A stretch of 64,000 bases of DNA from positions 62,001 to 126,000 of the forward strand of contig NZ_DGIR01000046.1 of the NCBI RefSeq assembly GCF_002386445.1, given 5' to 3'. This document shows, in pieces, positions 1 through 7,834 of the stretch; position 1 is the stretch's first letter, and each line of letters starts with the position of its first letter. The translations under genes and the position numbers were made by a program. The DNA comes from Pseudomonas sp. UBA4617. GTDB lineage: Bacteria; Pseudomonadota; Gammaproteobacteria; Pseudomonadales; Pseudomonadaceae. The notes under the pieces are model-generated. The model saw only the letters and a list, made by a program, of their open reading frames with translations. It was not told where the DNA came from and made no database searches.

Positions 1-945
1 GATACCCGCGTACAGGTCAACCAGGTACCGGGCGGCATGATTTCCAACCTGGCCAACCAGCTCAAGGAGCAAGGCGCGCTCAACCGCATGAACGAAGTGC
101 TGGCAGAGATCCCGCGTGTGCGTGAAGACCTCGGCTTCCCGCCGCTGGTGACCCCGACCTCGCAGATCGTCGGTACCCAGGCGTTCTTCAACGTGCTGGC
201 TGGCGAGCGTTACAAGACCATCACCAACGAGGTGAAGCTGTACCTGCAAGGCGGCTATGGCAAGGCCCCGGGTGTGGTCAACGAACAACTGCGTCGCCAG
301 GCGATCGGCAGCGAGGAGGTGATCGACGTACGCCCGGCCGACCTGCTGAAGCCGGAAATGGCCAAGCTGCGTGCTGACATCGGTGCCCTGGCGCGTTGTG
401 AAGAAGATGTGCTGACTTTTGCCATGTTCCCGGACATTGGCCGCAAGTTCCTCGAGGAACGCGAAGCTGGCACCCTGACGCCTGAAGTTCTGCTGCCAAT
501 TCCCGAGGCGGGTGCAGTAGCGTCTCATAGCGGCGAAGGTGTGCCGACCGAGTTCGTCATCGACGTGCACGGCGAAACCTACCGCGTCGACATCACAGGG
601 GTAGGCGTGAAGGCAGAAGGCAAGCGTCACTTCTACCTGTCGATCGACGGCATGCCGGAAGAGGTGGTGTTCGAGCCGCTCAACGAATTCGTCGGCAGCG
701 GCAGCAGCAAGCGCAAGCAGGCCAGCGCTCCGGGCCACGTCAGCACCACCATGCCAGGCAACATCGTGGATGTGCTGGTCAAGGAAGGCGACATGGTCAA
801 GGTCGGCCAGGCCGTGCTGATCACCGAAGCCATGAAGATGGAAACTGAAGTGCAGGCGGCTATCGCTGGCAAGGTCGTGGCTATTCACGTGGCCAAGGGC
901 GACCGCGTGACGCCGGGCGAGATCCTGATCGAGATCGAAGGCTGA
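1..945 (+). CDS. oadA: Oxaloacetate decarboxylase alpha / pyruvate carboxylase subunit B, 3' part
   Basis: The reading frame is open from base 1, so this is the C-terminal part of a gene that starts before the window. The visible 314 codons cover the end of the carboxyltransferase (conserved PYC_OADA) region, a linker rich in Ser, Gly and Lys around codons 225-240, and a C-terminal biotinyl domain. The biotin attachment motif EAMKMET is present, its central Lys being the acceptor. Family knowledge: in Pseudomonas this is the transcarboxylase half of a two-subunit pyruvate carboxylase, making oxaloacetate from pyruvate and carboxybiotin. The biotin carboxylase subunit would normally lie just upstream, outside this window. 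A strong intrinsic terminator follows. Confidence 0.93.
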   Translation, partial: DTRVQVNQVPGGMISNLANQLKEQGALNRMNEVLAEIPRVREDLGFPPLVTPTSQIVGTQAFFNVLAGERYKTITNEVKLYLQGGYGKAPGVVNEQLRRQAIGSEEVIDVRPADLLKPEMAKLRADIGALARCEEDVLTFAMFPDIGRKFLEEREAGTLTPEVLLPIPEAGAVASHSGEGVPTEFVIDVHGETYRVDITGVGVKAEGKRHFYLSIDGMPEEVVFEPLNEFVGSGSSKRKQASAPGHVSTTMPGNIVDVLVKEGDMVKVGQAVLITEAMKMETEVQAAIAGKVVAIHVAKGDRVTPGEILIEIEG

Positions 946-973
946 AGCCTTTATCTACAAGCGGTTAACCTCT

Positions 974-998
974 GGGGAGCGGATGCTCCCCTTTTTTT
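974..998 (+). terminator. Intrinsic terminator of oadA
   Basis: GGGGAGC and GCTCCCC form a perfect 7-bp stem with a 4-nt loop, followed directly by seven T residues, 29 bases after the oadA stop codon. Confidence 0.9.
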
Positions 999-1011
999 CG
1001 TGTGGGCTCGA

Positions 1012-1050
1012 CCGGCCTCTCTGGGAGCGGGTTCACCCGGAAGAGGCCGG
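1012..1050. repeat. REP palindrome
   Basis: CCGGCCTCT at the left edge is matched by AGAGGCCGG at the right edge, enclosing a core like the GGGAGCGGGTTCACCCGG of P. putida REP elements. It sits between the convergent oadA and acetyltransferase genes. Confidence 0.75.
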
Positions 1051-1067
1051 CTGCTGCAAAACCGCCC

Positions 1068-1739
1068 TCAGCTCTTGCGACATGCCTCAAGGGTCTCGAC
1101 CTGGCCTGTCGGCTGCTGGTTTTCCTCACTCAACCAGCGCTCGAACCCGGCAGCGACTGTTGGCCACTCGTCATCGGTAATCGAATACCAGGCGGTATCG
1201 CGGTTGTGGTTCTTCACCACCAAATGTTTGCGGAACACTCCTTCGTAGACAAACCCAAACCGCTCTGCCGCACGCTTGGAACGGGCGTTGGCGTTGTTGC
1301 ACTTCCATTCCAGCCGGCGGTTGCCCAGTGCAAAGGCCAGCTTGCCCAGCAGGTACACGGCCTCGGTGCCCTTGGGGGTGCGCTGCATGGCGGCGCCGAA
1401 GGCGACGTGGCCGATTTCGATGCGGCCATGCTCGGGCACGATCGACATCAGGCTGAGAATGCCCTGGGCCTGCCCACCAAGGCGGTCGATGACCGTGTAG
1501 CACAGTGGGTCGCGACCGGCGGCATGGCCTTCCAGCCAACGGTCGAAGGCGCCACGTTCGGCAAACGGGCCATAGGGCAGGTAGTCCCACAATGCGCGGT
1601 CAGCCGCCGGGCCTTGCAGCGCTTCCCAAAGATCATCGCCATGGCGCGCCGGGTCGAGCTTTTCCAGGCGGATGAAACGGCCATCGATGGCGTCGGCCTT
1701 GGGCGTGGCGGCGGGCTTCCAGTTCAATGTGTCAGTCAT
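1068..1739 (-). CDS. GNAT-family N-acetyltransferase (RimJ/RimL type)
   Basis: A 223-residue protein when started at MTDTLNW; the frame is open for another 17 codons upstream, but that would overlap the preceding gene. Features of the RimJ/RimL acetyltransferase_3 fold are visible: an N-terminal strand RLEKLDPARH, the motif IGHVAFGAAMQRTPKGTEA where acetyl-CoA is bound in the family, and the stretch RLEWKCNNANARSKRAAERFG typical of transferases that modify N-terminal or antibiotic amines. The enzyme is cytoplasmic; the substrate cannot be told from sequence. It lies 7 bases after a second, unrelated GNAT gene on the same strand, so the two are probably co-transcribed. Confidence 0.88.
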   Translation of the reverse strand: MTDTLNWKPAATPKADAIDGRFIRLEKLDPARHGDDLWEALQGPAADRALWDYLPYGPFAERGAFDRWLEGHAAGRDPLCYTVIDRLGGQAQGILSLMSIVPEHGRIEIGHVAFGAAMQRTPKGTEAVYLLGKLAFALGNRRLEWKCNNANARSKRAAERFGFVYEGVFRKHLVVKNHNRDTAWYSITDDEWPTVAAGFERWLSEENQQPTGQVETLEACRKS

Positions 1740-1746
1740 GGCTGGC

Positions 1747-2193
1747 TTACAACCCTTTGCGGAACTGGATGAAGCCGGATCGCTCGGCAACCTGCTGGTA
1801 CAGGCTGATGGCGGTGGCGTTGGTCTCGTGGGTCAGCCAGTGGACCTTGCTGCAGCCGGCGGCCTTGGCCGCTGCGTAGACGTGTTCGATCAGCTGGCGA
1901 CCGATGCCCAGGCCACGTTGCTTGCTGCCCACGTACAGGTCTTGCAGGTAGCATGAGTTCGCGACACTCCAGTTGGTGCGATGGTAGATGTAGTTGACCA
2001 TGCCCACTGCCTGGCCATCGACCCAGGCCAGCGCTGAACAAGTCGGTTCGTTCGGGTCGAGCAGGCGTTGCCAGGTACTGAGGCTGACCTCATCGGCCAG
2101 TTCCGTTTCATAGAAGTGCAGATAGGCCTGCCACAAGGCAAGCCAGGCAGCATGGTCCTGGGCAGTGACAGGACGCAGGGTGACGCTGGACAT
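1747..2193 (-). CDS. GNAT-family N-acetyltransferase
   Basis: A 148-residue single-domain acetyltransferase. The acetyl-CoA pyrophosphate-binding motif A is clear (VGSKQRGLGIGRQLIEHV), followed by motif B with NATAISLYQQVAERSGF. The start MSSVTLRP has an AAGGA Shine-Dalgarno 7 bases upstream. It is the first of two tandem GNAT genes and follows the PaiB-like gene after only 11 bases, suggesting a three-gene unit. PaiA of Bacillus is a polyamine GNAT paired with PaiB, so polyamine acetylation is a possible but unproven role. Confidence 0.88.
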   Translation of the reverse strand: MSSVTLRPVTAQDHAAWLALWQAYLHFYETELADEVSLSTWQRLLDPNEPTCSALAWVDGQAVGMVNYIYHRTNWSVANSCYLQDLYVGSKQRGLGIGRQLIEHVYAAAKAAGCSKVHWLTHETNATAISLYQQVAERSGFIQFRKGL

Positions 2194-2204
2194 GGGCTAT
2201 TCCT

Positions 2205-2834
2205 TCAGAGTGGGCGCATGTGCGCCGCGAGTTGGTTATCCAGGTAATCAGGGCTGGCGTTCAGGCCTTCACGCACCCCGGCAATGTCCTGCTCCGAGCG
2301 GTTCTGGCTGAGCTTGCGCGCGCCTTGCAGGCGAGCGATGGGCAAGCGGACGCCGACAATCGCACGGAGCATGCCATCGATATACTCTGCCGGGGCGTCA
2401 GTGACTTTCCACGGTTCGCTGCGGCCTTGTTCGTGACGTTCGGTCAGGCTGCTTACGATAGCCAGCAGCGCGGGACCATCGTGGAGCACTTCGGCGGTGC
2501 CATAGGCATGCACGGCCAGGTAGTTCCAGGTCGGCACGACCCTCGGGTTGTCAGCTTTGCTCGGATAATAGCTGGGGCTGACATAGGCATCGGCACCGGG
2601 AAACACCAGCAGGGCCTCGGCACCTTGCGCCAGGTCCTGCCACTGCTGGTTGGCCCGAGCCAGGTGGGCATAGACCGTGCCGAACTCGCCTTCGCTGGTA
2701 TCGATCAGTACCGGCAGGTGAGTCGCCAGCAGGCCGTGCTCGCCGTGGCTGACCAATACGGCCAGGCGGGTTTCGTGCATGTGCTGGTGCAGGCGACCGA
2801 GGTCGTGTTCCTGGTGGGGTTTGCTGTTGTACAT
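2205..2834 (-). CDS. FMN-binding negative transcriptional regulator, PaiB family
   Basis: A 209-residue PaiB-family protein started at MYNSKPHQ, because an AAGGA Shine-Dalgarno lies 7 bases before that ATG; an upstream in-frame Met would add nine residues. The order of motifs matches the family: an N-terminal helix with HDLGRLHQHMHE, a barrel strand with HLPVLID, GTVYAHLARANQQW, and the conserved PSYYPSKADNPRVVPTWNY signature. Family knowledge: PaiB proteins have a split-barrel flavin-binding fold and were named as repressors of protease and sporulation genes in Bacillus; their biochemical role elsewhere is unclear. It heads a unit with two GNAT genes and is divergent from a MocR-type regulator, which probably controls it. 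Confidence 0.88.
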   Translation of the reverse strand: MYNSKPHQEHDLGRLHQHMHETRLAVLVSHGEHGLLATHLPVLIDTSEGEFGTVYAHLARANQQWQDLAQGAEALLVFPGADAYVSPSYYPSKADNPRVVPTWNYLAVHAYGTAEVLHDGPALLAIVSSLTERHEQGRSEPWKVTDAPAEYIDGMLRAIVGVRLPIARLQGARKLSQNRSEQDIAGVREGLNASPDYLDNQLAAHMRPL

Positions 2835-2923
2835 GCCGGTTTCCTTGTGCAATGGTTCCATCCTAGGCAGGCTATTGGTTCCGGGTAAGAGCCATTGACT
2901 ACTGTTTTCATAGGTCCAATGTC

Positions 2924-4462
2924 ATGAACGAGCAGTCCCTTGTGTTGCCTTTCGACCCTGCCGGGATTGCGCTGGATCGACGCCGTGGGCTCAGTCAGCA
3001 GTTGTACCAGGCATTGCGTGGACGAATTCTGGACGGGCGTTTGCGCAGCGGCACGCGGCTGCCTGCTACCCGCGACCTGGCTGGCATGCTGGCGCTGTCA
3101 CGCAACAGCGTGGTGCGGGCCTATGATCAACTGTATGCCGAGGGCTTCATCGAAAGCCGGGTCGGTGACGGCACTTATGTCACCCAGCTTCCAAAACTAT
3201 CCACACACTTGCCCACAGGGTTATCCCGTGGTTTATCAACAGAGTTATCCACATTTTCTGAATGCGGCACTGAGGATATATACAGCCAGGTATTTTCCAG
3301 CGGACCGTTGCAGCGGCTCGAAAGCCACCATTTGTCGCGGCCGAGGACAGGCGCACCACGAGCGTTTCGGCTCGGCGTTCCAGCTTTCGATTTGTTCCCT
3401 TTCGACGTCTGGGCCAAGCTCCAGGCGGGCTTCTGGCGTAATCCAGACCCCGCGCAGTTGGGTTACGGCGACCCGGCTGGCGAGCCGCTGCTGCGCGAAC
3501 TGATCGCCGCCTACCTGCGTAGCTCGCGTGGGCTCAGCTGTGCCGCTGAACAAATTGTGATCACCAGTGGAGCGCAGCAGGCCATCAGCCTTTGTGCACA
3601 GTTGTTGTTGCAGCCGGGAGATGGCGTGGCTGTGGAAAACCCGGGTTATCGTGCGGCCGGGCATGCTTTCGCGCTGGCCGGTGGCAGGTTGCATGGTGTG
3701 CCGGTGGACGAGGACGGCATGGATTGCCAGCGGCTCGGGCAACTGACGGACTGCCGGCTTGCCTACGTCACCCCGGCGCACCAGTACCCGACCGGGGTGA
3801 CCATGAGCTTGGCGCGGCGCCTGGAACTGCTGGCCTGGGCCGAGCGCAGTGGCGGCTGGATCATCGAAGACGATTATGACGGAGAGTATCGCTATAGCGG
3901 CGCGCCCTTGGCCCCGCTGGCCTCGCTCGACCGCACCGGGCGGGTGCTGTATGTCGGTACCTTCGGCAAGATCGCTTTCCCGGCATTGCGCCTTGGCTAC
4001 CTGGTGCTGCCGCCGTCGCTGGTGCAGGCGTTCAGCCAGGGTAGGGCGCTGGCGATGCGGCACTCGGAAGTCAGTAGCCAGTGCGTGATGGCTGAATTCA
4101 TGGCGCGGGGGCACTTCCAGCGGCATATCCGGCGCATGCGCAAGGCGGCCTTGAGCCGACGCAACGTGCTCAAGGCCGGTTGGCCGGTGGATATTCCGGG
4201 GTTAGGCAGCATGCCGGAAGTGGCGGCAGGGCTTCACGTCAAGGTGAATGTGGATAACTTTGTCCTGGAGCAAGAGCTGGTGGCCAAGGCTGAGGGAGTG
4301 GGGGTGGAGATGACCCCGCTGAGTAATTTCTGGCTCGCGAACAGCGCCGAGCCTGTGGATAAGCGGGCAGGATTGGTGCTCGGGTTCGCGGCGGTGCCGG
4401 AGGGTGAGATTGCCGAGGCTTTGCTGAAATTACGCAAGGCTTGGCGACTGCTTCGCGGATAA
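2924..4462 (+). CDS. MocR/PdxR-type regulator: GntR DNA-binding domain fused to an aminotransferase-like domain
   Basis: A 512-residue MocR-family regulator. Residues 20-90 form a winged-helix GntR domain (LSQQLYQALRGRI, RLPATRDLA, VVRAYDQLYAEGFIESRVGDGTYV). Residues from about 150 on form a fold-type I aminotransferase domain with YVGTFGKIAF, whose Lys is the PLP-binding residue, and the following PALRLGY. Such proteins use PLP or an aldimine as ligand and often control vitamin B6, GABA or taurine genes. The gene is divergent from the PaiB-like gene, 89 bases away. The inter-domain linker is Leu-Ser-Thr rich, and its DNA contains a tight group of DnaA-box sequences, an unusual feature for a coding region. 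Confidence 0.92.
   Translation: MNEQSLVLPFDPAGIALDRRRGLSQQLYQALRGRILDGRLRSGTRLPATRDLAGMLALSRNSVVRAYDQLYAEGFIESRVGDGTYVTQLPKLSTHLPTGLSRGLSTELSTFSECGTEDIYSQVFSSGPLQRLESHHLSRPRTGAPRAFRLGVPAFDLFPFDVWAKLQAGFWRNPDPAQLGYGDPAGEPLLRELIAAYLRSSRGLSCAAEQIVITSGAQQAISLCAQLLLQPGDGVAVENPGYRAAGHAFALAGGRLHGVPVDEDGMDCQRLGQLTDCRLAYVTPAHQYPTGVTMSLARRLELLAWAERSGGWIIEDDYDGEYRYSGAPLAPLASLDRTGRVLYVGTFGKIAFPALRLGYLVLPPSLVQAFSQGRALAMRHSEVSSQCVMAEFMARGHFQRHIRRMRKAALSRRNVLKAGWPVDIPGLGSMPEVAAGLHVKVNVDNFVLEQELVAKAEGVGVEMTPLSNFWLANSAEPVDKRAGLVLGFAAVPEGEIAEALLKLRKAWRLLRG
3197..3253. other. Cluster of DnaA-box-like 9-mers inside the MocR-type gene
   Basis: Within 57 bases lie CTATCCACA (3197-3205), TTATCAACA (3233-3241) and a perfect consensus TTATCCACA (3245-3253), plus looser matches at 3209 and 3221. 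Two further perfect boxes in the opposite orientation lie at 4249-4257 and 4354-4362 of the same gene. Binding of DnaA is inferred from the consensus only. Confidence 0.55.
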
Positions 4463-4533
4463 ACCCTCTCCACAGGCTCTGCACCGCACCTTGGGCCAGC
4501 GCTATGCCTGTGGGGAGAGGGCTTGCCGCGAAG
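4451..4533. repeat. Inverted REP pair (REPIN-like), possible shared terminator
   Basis: The left copy CTTCGCGG-n5-CCCTCTCCACAGGC is mirrored by GCCTGTGGGGAGAGGG-n4-CCGCGAAG. The left arm overlaps the last codons of the MocR-type gene. The pair lies between two convergent genes and could fold into a long hairpin that ends both transcripts. Confidence 0.8.
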
Positions 4534-4541
4534 CGTGCGAC

Positions 4542-5645
4542 TCAGGTTCCGGACTTGATCCGCGTCCAGGCCCTGGTGCGTGCCCGCTCGGCATCACGCG
4601 CCAAAGGCGTGAGGGTATACAGCTTGGTCATCGCCTCCGCCGTCGGATAGAGGTTGGGGTTGTTGCGAATCGCCGGGTTCACCTTGTCGGTGGCATCCTT
4701 GTTGGGGTTCGGGTAGCCGACAAAATCGCTGATCGGCGCAATCACCTCGGGCCGCAGCAGGTAGTTGATGAATGCATGCGCATCCTCCGGGTTGGCTGCA
4801 TTCTTCGGAATTGCCAGCATGTCGAACCAGATTGGCGCACCCTCCTTGGGCAGACGCATATCTACCACCACGCCATTCTTTGCATCGCGGGCGCGGTTGG
4901 CGGCCTGGGAGAAGCTGCCGCTGTAGCCTACCGCCACGCAGATGTCACCGTTGGCTATGTCCGCCATGTATTTCGAGGAGTGGAAATAGGTGATGTAGGG
5001 GCGGATTTTCAACATCAGTGCCTCGGCCTGCTTGTAGTCGGCCGGCTTGTCGCTGTTAGGCGGCAGGCCCAGGTGCTGCAGGGCCAGTGGCAGGATCTCC
5101 GACGGCGAGTCGAGCAGCGCCACGCCACACTGCTTGAGCTTGGCGATGTTCTCTTCCTTGAAGATCAGGTCCCAGCTGTCGACTGGCGCGTCGTCGCCCA
5201 GCGCAGCTTTGACCTTGGCCGGGTTGAAGCCGATCAGCACGGTACCGTACATGTAGGGTACGGCAAACTTGTTGCCCGGGTCGTTGGCTTCGATCAGCTT
5301 CATAAGGGACGGGTCCAGGTGTTGCCAGTTCGGTAGCTTGCTGCGGTCCAGTGGCTGGAATACCCCTGCTTCGATCTGCTTGGCGAGGAACACGTTGGAC
5401 GGCACCACCACGTCATACCCGGAGTTACCGGTGAGCAGCTTGGCTTCCAGAGCCTCGTTGGTGTCGAAGATGTCATAGATCAGCTTTACACCGCTGTCCT
5501 TATGGTACTCGGTGAGGGTTTGCGGGGTGATGTAGTCGAACCAGTTGTAGACCCGCAGGGTGCGCTGTTCCGCCTGGGCCTGCAGGGCGCCGGTGAACAG
5601 CGTGGCGGCGATGAACGGGGCGAGCAGACGCTTGAGTCGGACCAT
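4542..5645 (-). CDS. Polyamine ABC transporter periplasmic binding protein, PotF/SpuD type
   Basis: A 367-residue secreted binding protein. The first 26 residues form a signal peptide (MVRLKRLLAPF, hydrophobic core, cut after AQA). The mature protein opens with LRVYNWFDYITP, the hallmark of the PotD/PotF family, and has DIFDTNEALEAKL, YDVVVPS, VPYMYGT and the ligand-pocket stretch VGYSGSFSQAA. Family knowledge: these proteins capture putrescine, spermidine or related diamines in the periplasm. The stop codon of the acetylpolyamine amidohydrolase directly abuts the ATG (TAA then ATG), and an AGGAG lies 8 bases upstream of it, so the two are one operon. No permease or ATPase gene is adjacent, so this is an orphan binding protein. 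The ligand, perhaps an acetylpolyamine, is inferred. Confidence 0.92.
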   Translation of the reverse strand: MVRLKRLLAPFIAATLFTGALQAQAEQRTLRVYNWFDYITPQTLTEYHKDSGVKLIYDIFDTNEALEAKLLTGNSGYDVVVPSNVFLAKQIEAGVFQPLDRSKLPNWQHLDPSLMKLIEANDPGNKFAVPYMYGTVLIGFNPAKVKAALGDDAPVDSWDLIFKEENIAKLKQCGVALLDSPSEILPLALQHLGLPPNSDKPADYKQAEALMLKIRPYITYFHSSKYMADIANGDICVAVGYSGSFSQAANRARDAKNGVVVDMRLPKEGAPIWFDMLAIPKNAANPEDAHAFINYLLRPEVIAPISDFVGYPNPNKDATDKVNPAIRNNPNLYPTAEAMTKLYTLTPLARDAERARTRAWTRIKSGT

Positions 5646-6689
5646 TTACCGGGCTCCTGTTTGGCTGCGCTGGAAGCCTTCCAGCACATTGACCGCGTTG
5701 ATACCGATTTCCTCCACAGCGTAGCCGCCCTCCATCACGAACAGGGTCGGCTTGCCGAGCTGCCCGATGCGCTTGCCCATCTCCAGGTAGTCCGGGCTAT
5801 CCAGTTTGAACTGCGAGATCGGGTCGTCCTTGAAGGTGTCAACGCCCAGCGAGATCACCAGTACGTCGGCGTCATAGGCGGCGATGCGTTGGCACGCGTC
5901 CTCCAGGGCAGCGCTCCAGGCAGCCCAGTCGCTGCCAGCGGGCAGTGGATAGTTGATGTTGCAGCCTGCTCCGGCACCCTCGCCGGTTTCGTCGGCATAG
6001 CCGAGGAAGAACGGGAATTCGTCCTGCGGGTCACCATGGATCGAAGCGAAGAACACATCACCGCGGTGGTAGAAGATGTCCTGGGTGCCATTGCCATGGT
6101 GGTAGTCGACGTCAAGGATGGCGACTTTGTGCCGACCCTGGTCGAGGAACGCCTGGGCGGCGATGGCGGCGTTGTTCAGGTAGCAATAGCCACCCATGAC
6201 TTCACCGGCGGCGTGGTGCCCTGGCGGGCGGCACAGGGCAAAGGCCGAATGGGCGCCCTGCTGGATGGCGGCCTGGGCGGTGAGGGCCACCTGGGCGGCG
6301 CTGTAGGCAGCCTGCCAGGTACCGGCGGTGATCGGTGCCCCGGCATCGAAGCTGTAGTAGCCCAGCTCACCGTGCAGGCCGCTGGGCTTTTTCTGGCGCA
6401 GGGTGCGGGCGGGCCAGGTAAAGGGCAGCAGGTCACCTTCCTGGCCCAGTGCCGCCCAGCGCGCCCAGGCGCCTTCGAAGAAATCCAGGTAGGCGGCGCT
6501 GTGGATACGCAGAATCGGCGCGCGACCGAAGTCGGTAGGGCTCTGGATGTCGCCAAGGTTGCGCTTTTTAACCTGTTCGAGCACGTGGTCGGCGCGCGAC
6601 GGCATTTCGAAGCAGGGCATCAGCTTACCGTCTATCAGCTCGCAGCGGCCATGGTGCAGGCGGTGGTCATCGGAATAGATCGTCAGCAT
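5646..6689 (-). CDS. Acetylpolyamine amidohydrolase (histone-deacetylase fold)
   Basis: A 347-residue member of the bacterial HDAC-like superfamily. Zinc and catalytic motifs are intact: RPPGHHA with the His pair, ILDVDYHHGNGTQDIFY with the Asp and His ligands, SLGVDTFKDDP with the second Asp ligand, and GGYAVEEIG with the transition-state Tyr. The length and the motif LGVDTFKDDP fit the APAH class, which removes acetyl groups from acetylputrescine or acetylcadaverine in the cytoplasm. It is followed with no gap by a PotF-type binding protein. The start has GGGAG 7 bases upstream, but that site lies inside a hairpin, and an AACAACAA stretch overlaps the ATG, pointing to translational control. 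Symbol left open because several paralogues exist in Pseudomonas. Confidence 0.9.
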   Translation of the reverse strand: MLTIYSDDHRLHHGRCELIDGKLMPCFEMPSRADHVLEQVKKRNLGDIQSPTDFGRAPILRIHSAAYLDFFEGAWARWAALGQEGDLLPFTWPARTLRQKKPSGLHGELGYYSFDAGAPITAGTWQAAYSAAQVALTAQAAIQQGAHSAFALCRPPGHHAAGEVMGGYCYLNNAAIAAQAFLDQGRHKVAILDVDYHHGNGTQDIFYHRGDVFFASIHGDPQDEFPFFLGYADETGEGAGAGCNINYPLPAGSDWAAWSAALEDACQRIAAYDADVLVISLGVDTFKDDPISQFKLDSPDYLEMGKRIGQLGKPTLFVMEGGYAVEEIGINAVNVLEGFQRSQTGAR

Positions 6690-6754
6690 TGTTGTTCTCC
6701 CTTGGACACTGGCGTGGACCCATTTTCAAGGGCGAAGCCAGTGGGGAGAACGAC
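6687..6754 (-). promoter_or_regulatory. Shine-Dalgarno-masking hairpin with Hfq/Crc-type AACAACAA element at the amidohydrolase start
   Basis: Read on the minus strand, GTCGTTCTCCC followed directly by CACTGGC can pair with GCCAGTG, a 5-nt bulge, then GGGAGAACAAC: 7 bp perfect plus 10 of 11 bp. The second arm contains the Shine-Dalgarno GGGAG. Directly after it AACAACAA runs into the ATG, matching the AAnAAnAA consensus of Hfq/Crc targets. Structure and binding are predictions from reading alone. Confidence 0.5.
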
Positions 6755-6818
6755 ACAAACGGCCAAAAGGGGATCGATATGGCCAAGGTGGTCGGCCAGG
6801 TTTTTCGGGGCGGGTTTT

Positions 6819-6841
6819 TTCGCGGGCCTGCCCGCTACAGG
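6819..6841. repeat. Single REP element
   Basis: TTCGCGGGCCTGCCCGCTACAGG matches the common P. putida REP core (TTCGCGGG-n-CCCGCT-n-CAGG). It sits immediately after the stop of the AraC-type gene and upstream of the amidohydrolase leader. Confidence 0.65.
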
Positions 6842-7834
6842 TCAGCCGCGGAAATGGCTGGGTGCGACGCCACTCCAGCGTTGGAAGGCATGTCGGAAAC
6901 TGGCGGTTTCGCTGAACCCCAGCGCCTCGGCAATCCGGTAGATCGGCATCTGTTGCTCAGCCAGCAGCTGCTTGGCCCGCTCGAACCTCAGCTCATCCAG
7001 CAGTTGTTGATAACTGCTGCCCAAGGCTTGCAAATGCCGACGCAGGGTGCGCGATGAACAGTTCATCTGCCGCGCCAGGCCCTCCAGCCCGGGTGCTGCG
7101 TCCAGTTGCTGTGCCAGCAGCTGGCGAATCCGCCCCAGCCAGGCTTGGCGGCCAGTGAATTCCAGGTTCAGGCGCCGGCAACGTTCGCTCATCGCCTTGT
7201 GGGTAATCGGGTCGGCCAGCGGCAACGGCATGTCCAGCCAGCGACGTTCGAAAGCAAAGGCATTGTCCTCGGCGTCGAACCCGACCGGGCACTGGAACGC
7301 ACCGGCATAGAGCATGTGATAGCCGGGCCGAGGGTGTTCGAAGCGGGCGCCCAGCAGCGGCAGTGGGCGGCCGAGCAAGTCGTCGCAGATCACCTTCAGC
7401 GACACCAGGCAGAACTCGGCATTGAAGGCGTTCAGTGCCGGGCTGTCATGGCACTCGCTGGCGCTGAACCAGACCCGCTGGCCGTCGTCGAGCAAACGCA
7501 GCTTGAAAACTGTTCCCAGCAGTGCCGGATACTGCAACGCCAGGCGCAAGGCGTCACCCAAAGTGGCACTGGAGAGCAGGGCGTAACCGAGCATGCCGTA
7601 GCACGACACATGCATGCGCCGGCCCAGTTCCAGGCCGATGTCCTCGCGCCGGGCAACGGCGTTGGCGCATACCTGAAGTTCCTGCTGGGTGGTGATGCGC
7701 GCATCGGCATGCCCCAGGTCCGCCGGGCCGATACCGCTGCCGGCCAACAGCGCCGCTGCCTCGCAACCGTCTGCCTGGAAAACGTTGAGGATCAGCGAAA
7801 CCGCGTTGAGGGTAGTCAGGTGGCTGTGCAGCAT
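6842..7834 (-). CDS. AraC-family transcriptional regulator (arabinose-binding-domain type)
   Basis: A 330-residue regulator of the OruR/ArgR-like subgroup. Residues 20-200 resemble the arabinose_bd sensing domain (SGIGPADLGHADARIT, CYGMLGYALLSSATLGDALRLALQY). Residues 230-330 hold two helix-turn-helix motifs: GLARQMNCSSRTLRRHLQALG and the conserved IYRIAEALGFSETASFRHAFQRWSGVAPSHFR. The ligand is unknown. It lies upstream of, and on the same strand as, the acetylpolyamine amidohydrolase and PotF genes, with 152 bases and a REP between them, so it is the obvious candidate activator of that module, though this is inferred from position only. Confidence 0.9.
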   Translation of the reverse strand: MLHSHLTTLNAVSLILNVFQADGCEAAALLAGSGIGPADLGHADARITTQQELQVCANAVARREDIGLELGRRMHVSCYGMLGYALLSSATLGDALRLALQYPALLGTVFKLRLLDDGQRVWFSASECHDSPALNAFNAEFCLVSLKVICDDLLGRPLPLLGARFEHPRPGYHMLYAGAFQCPVGFDAEDNAFAFERRWLDMPLPLADPITHKAMSERCRRLNLEFTGRQAWLGRIRQLLAQQLDAAPGLEGLARQMNCSSRTLRRHLQALGSSYQQLLDELRFERAKQLLAEQQMPIYRIAEALGFSETASFRHAFQRWSGVAPSHFRG

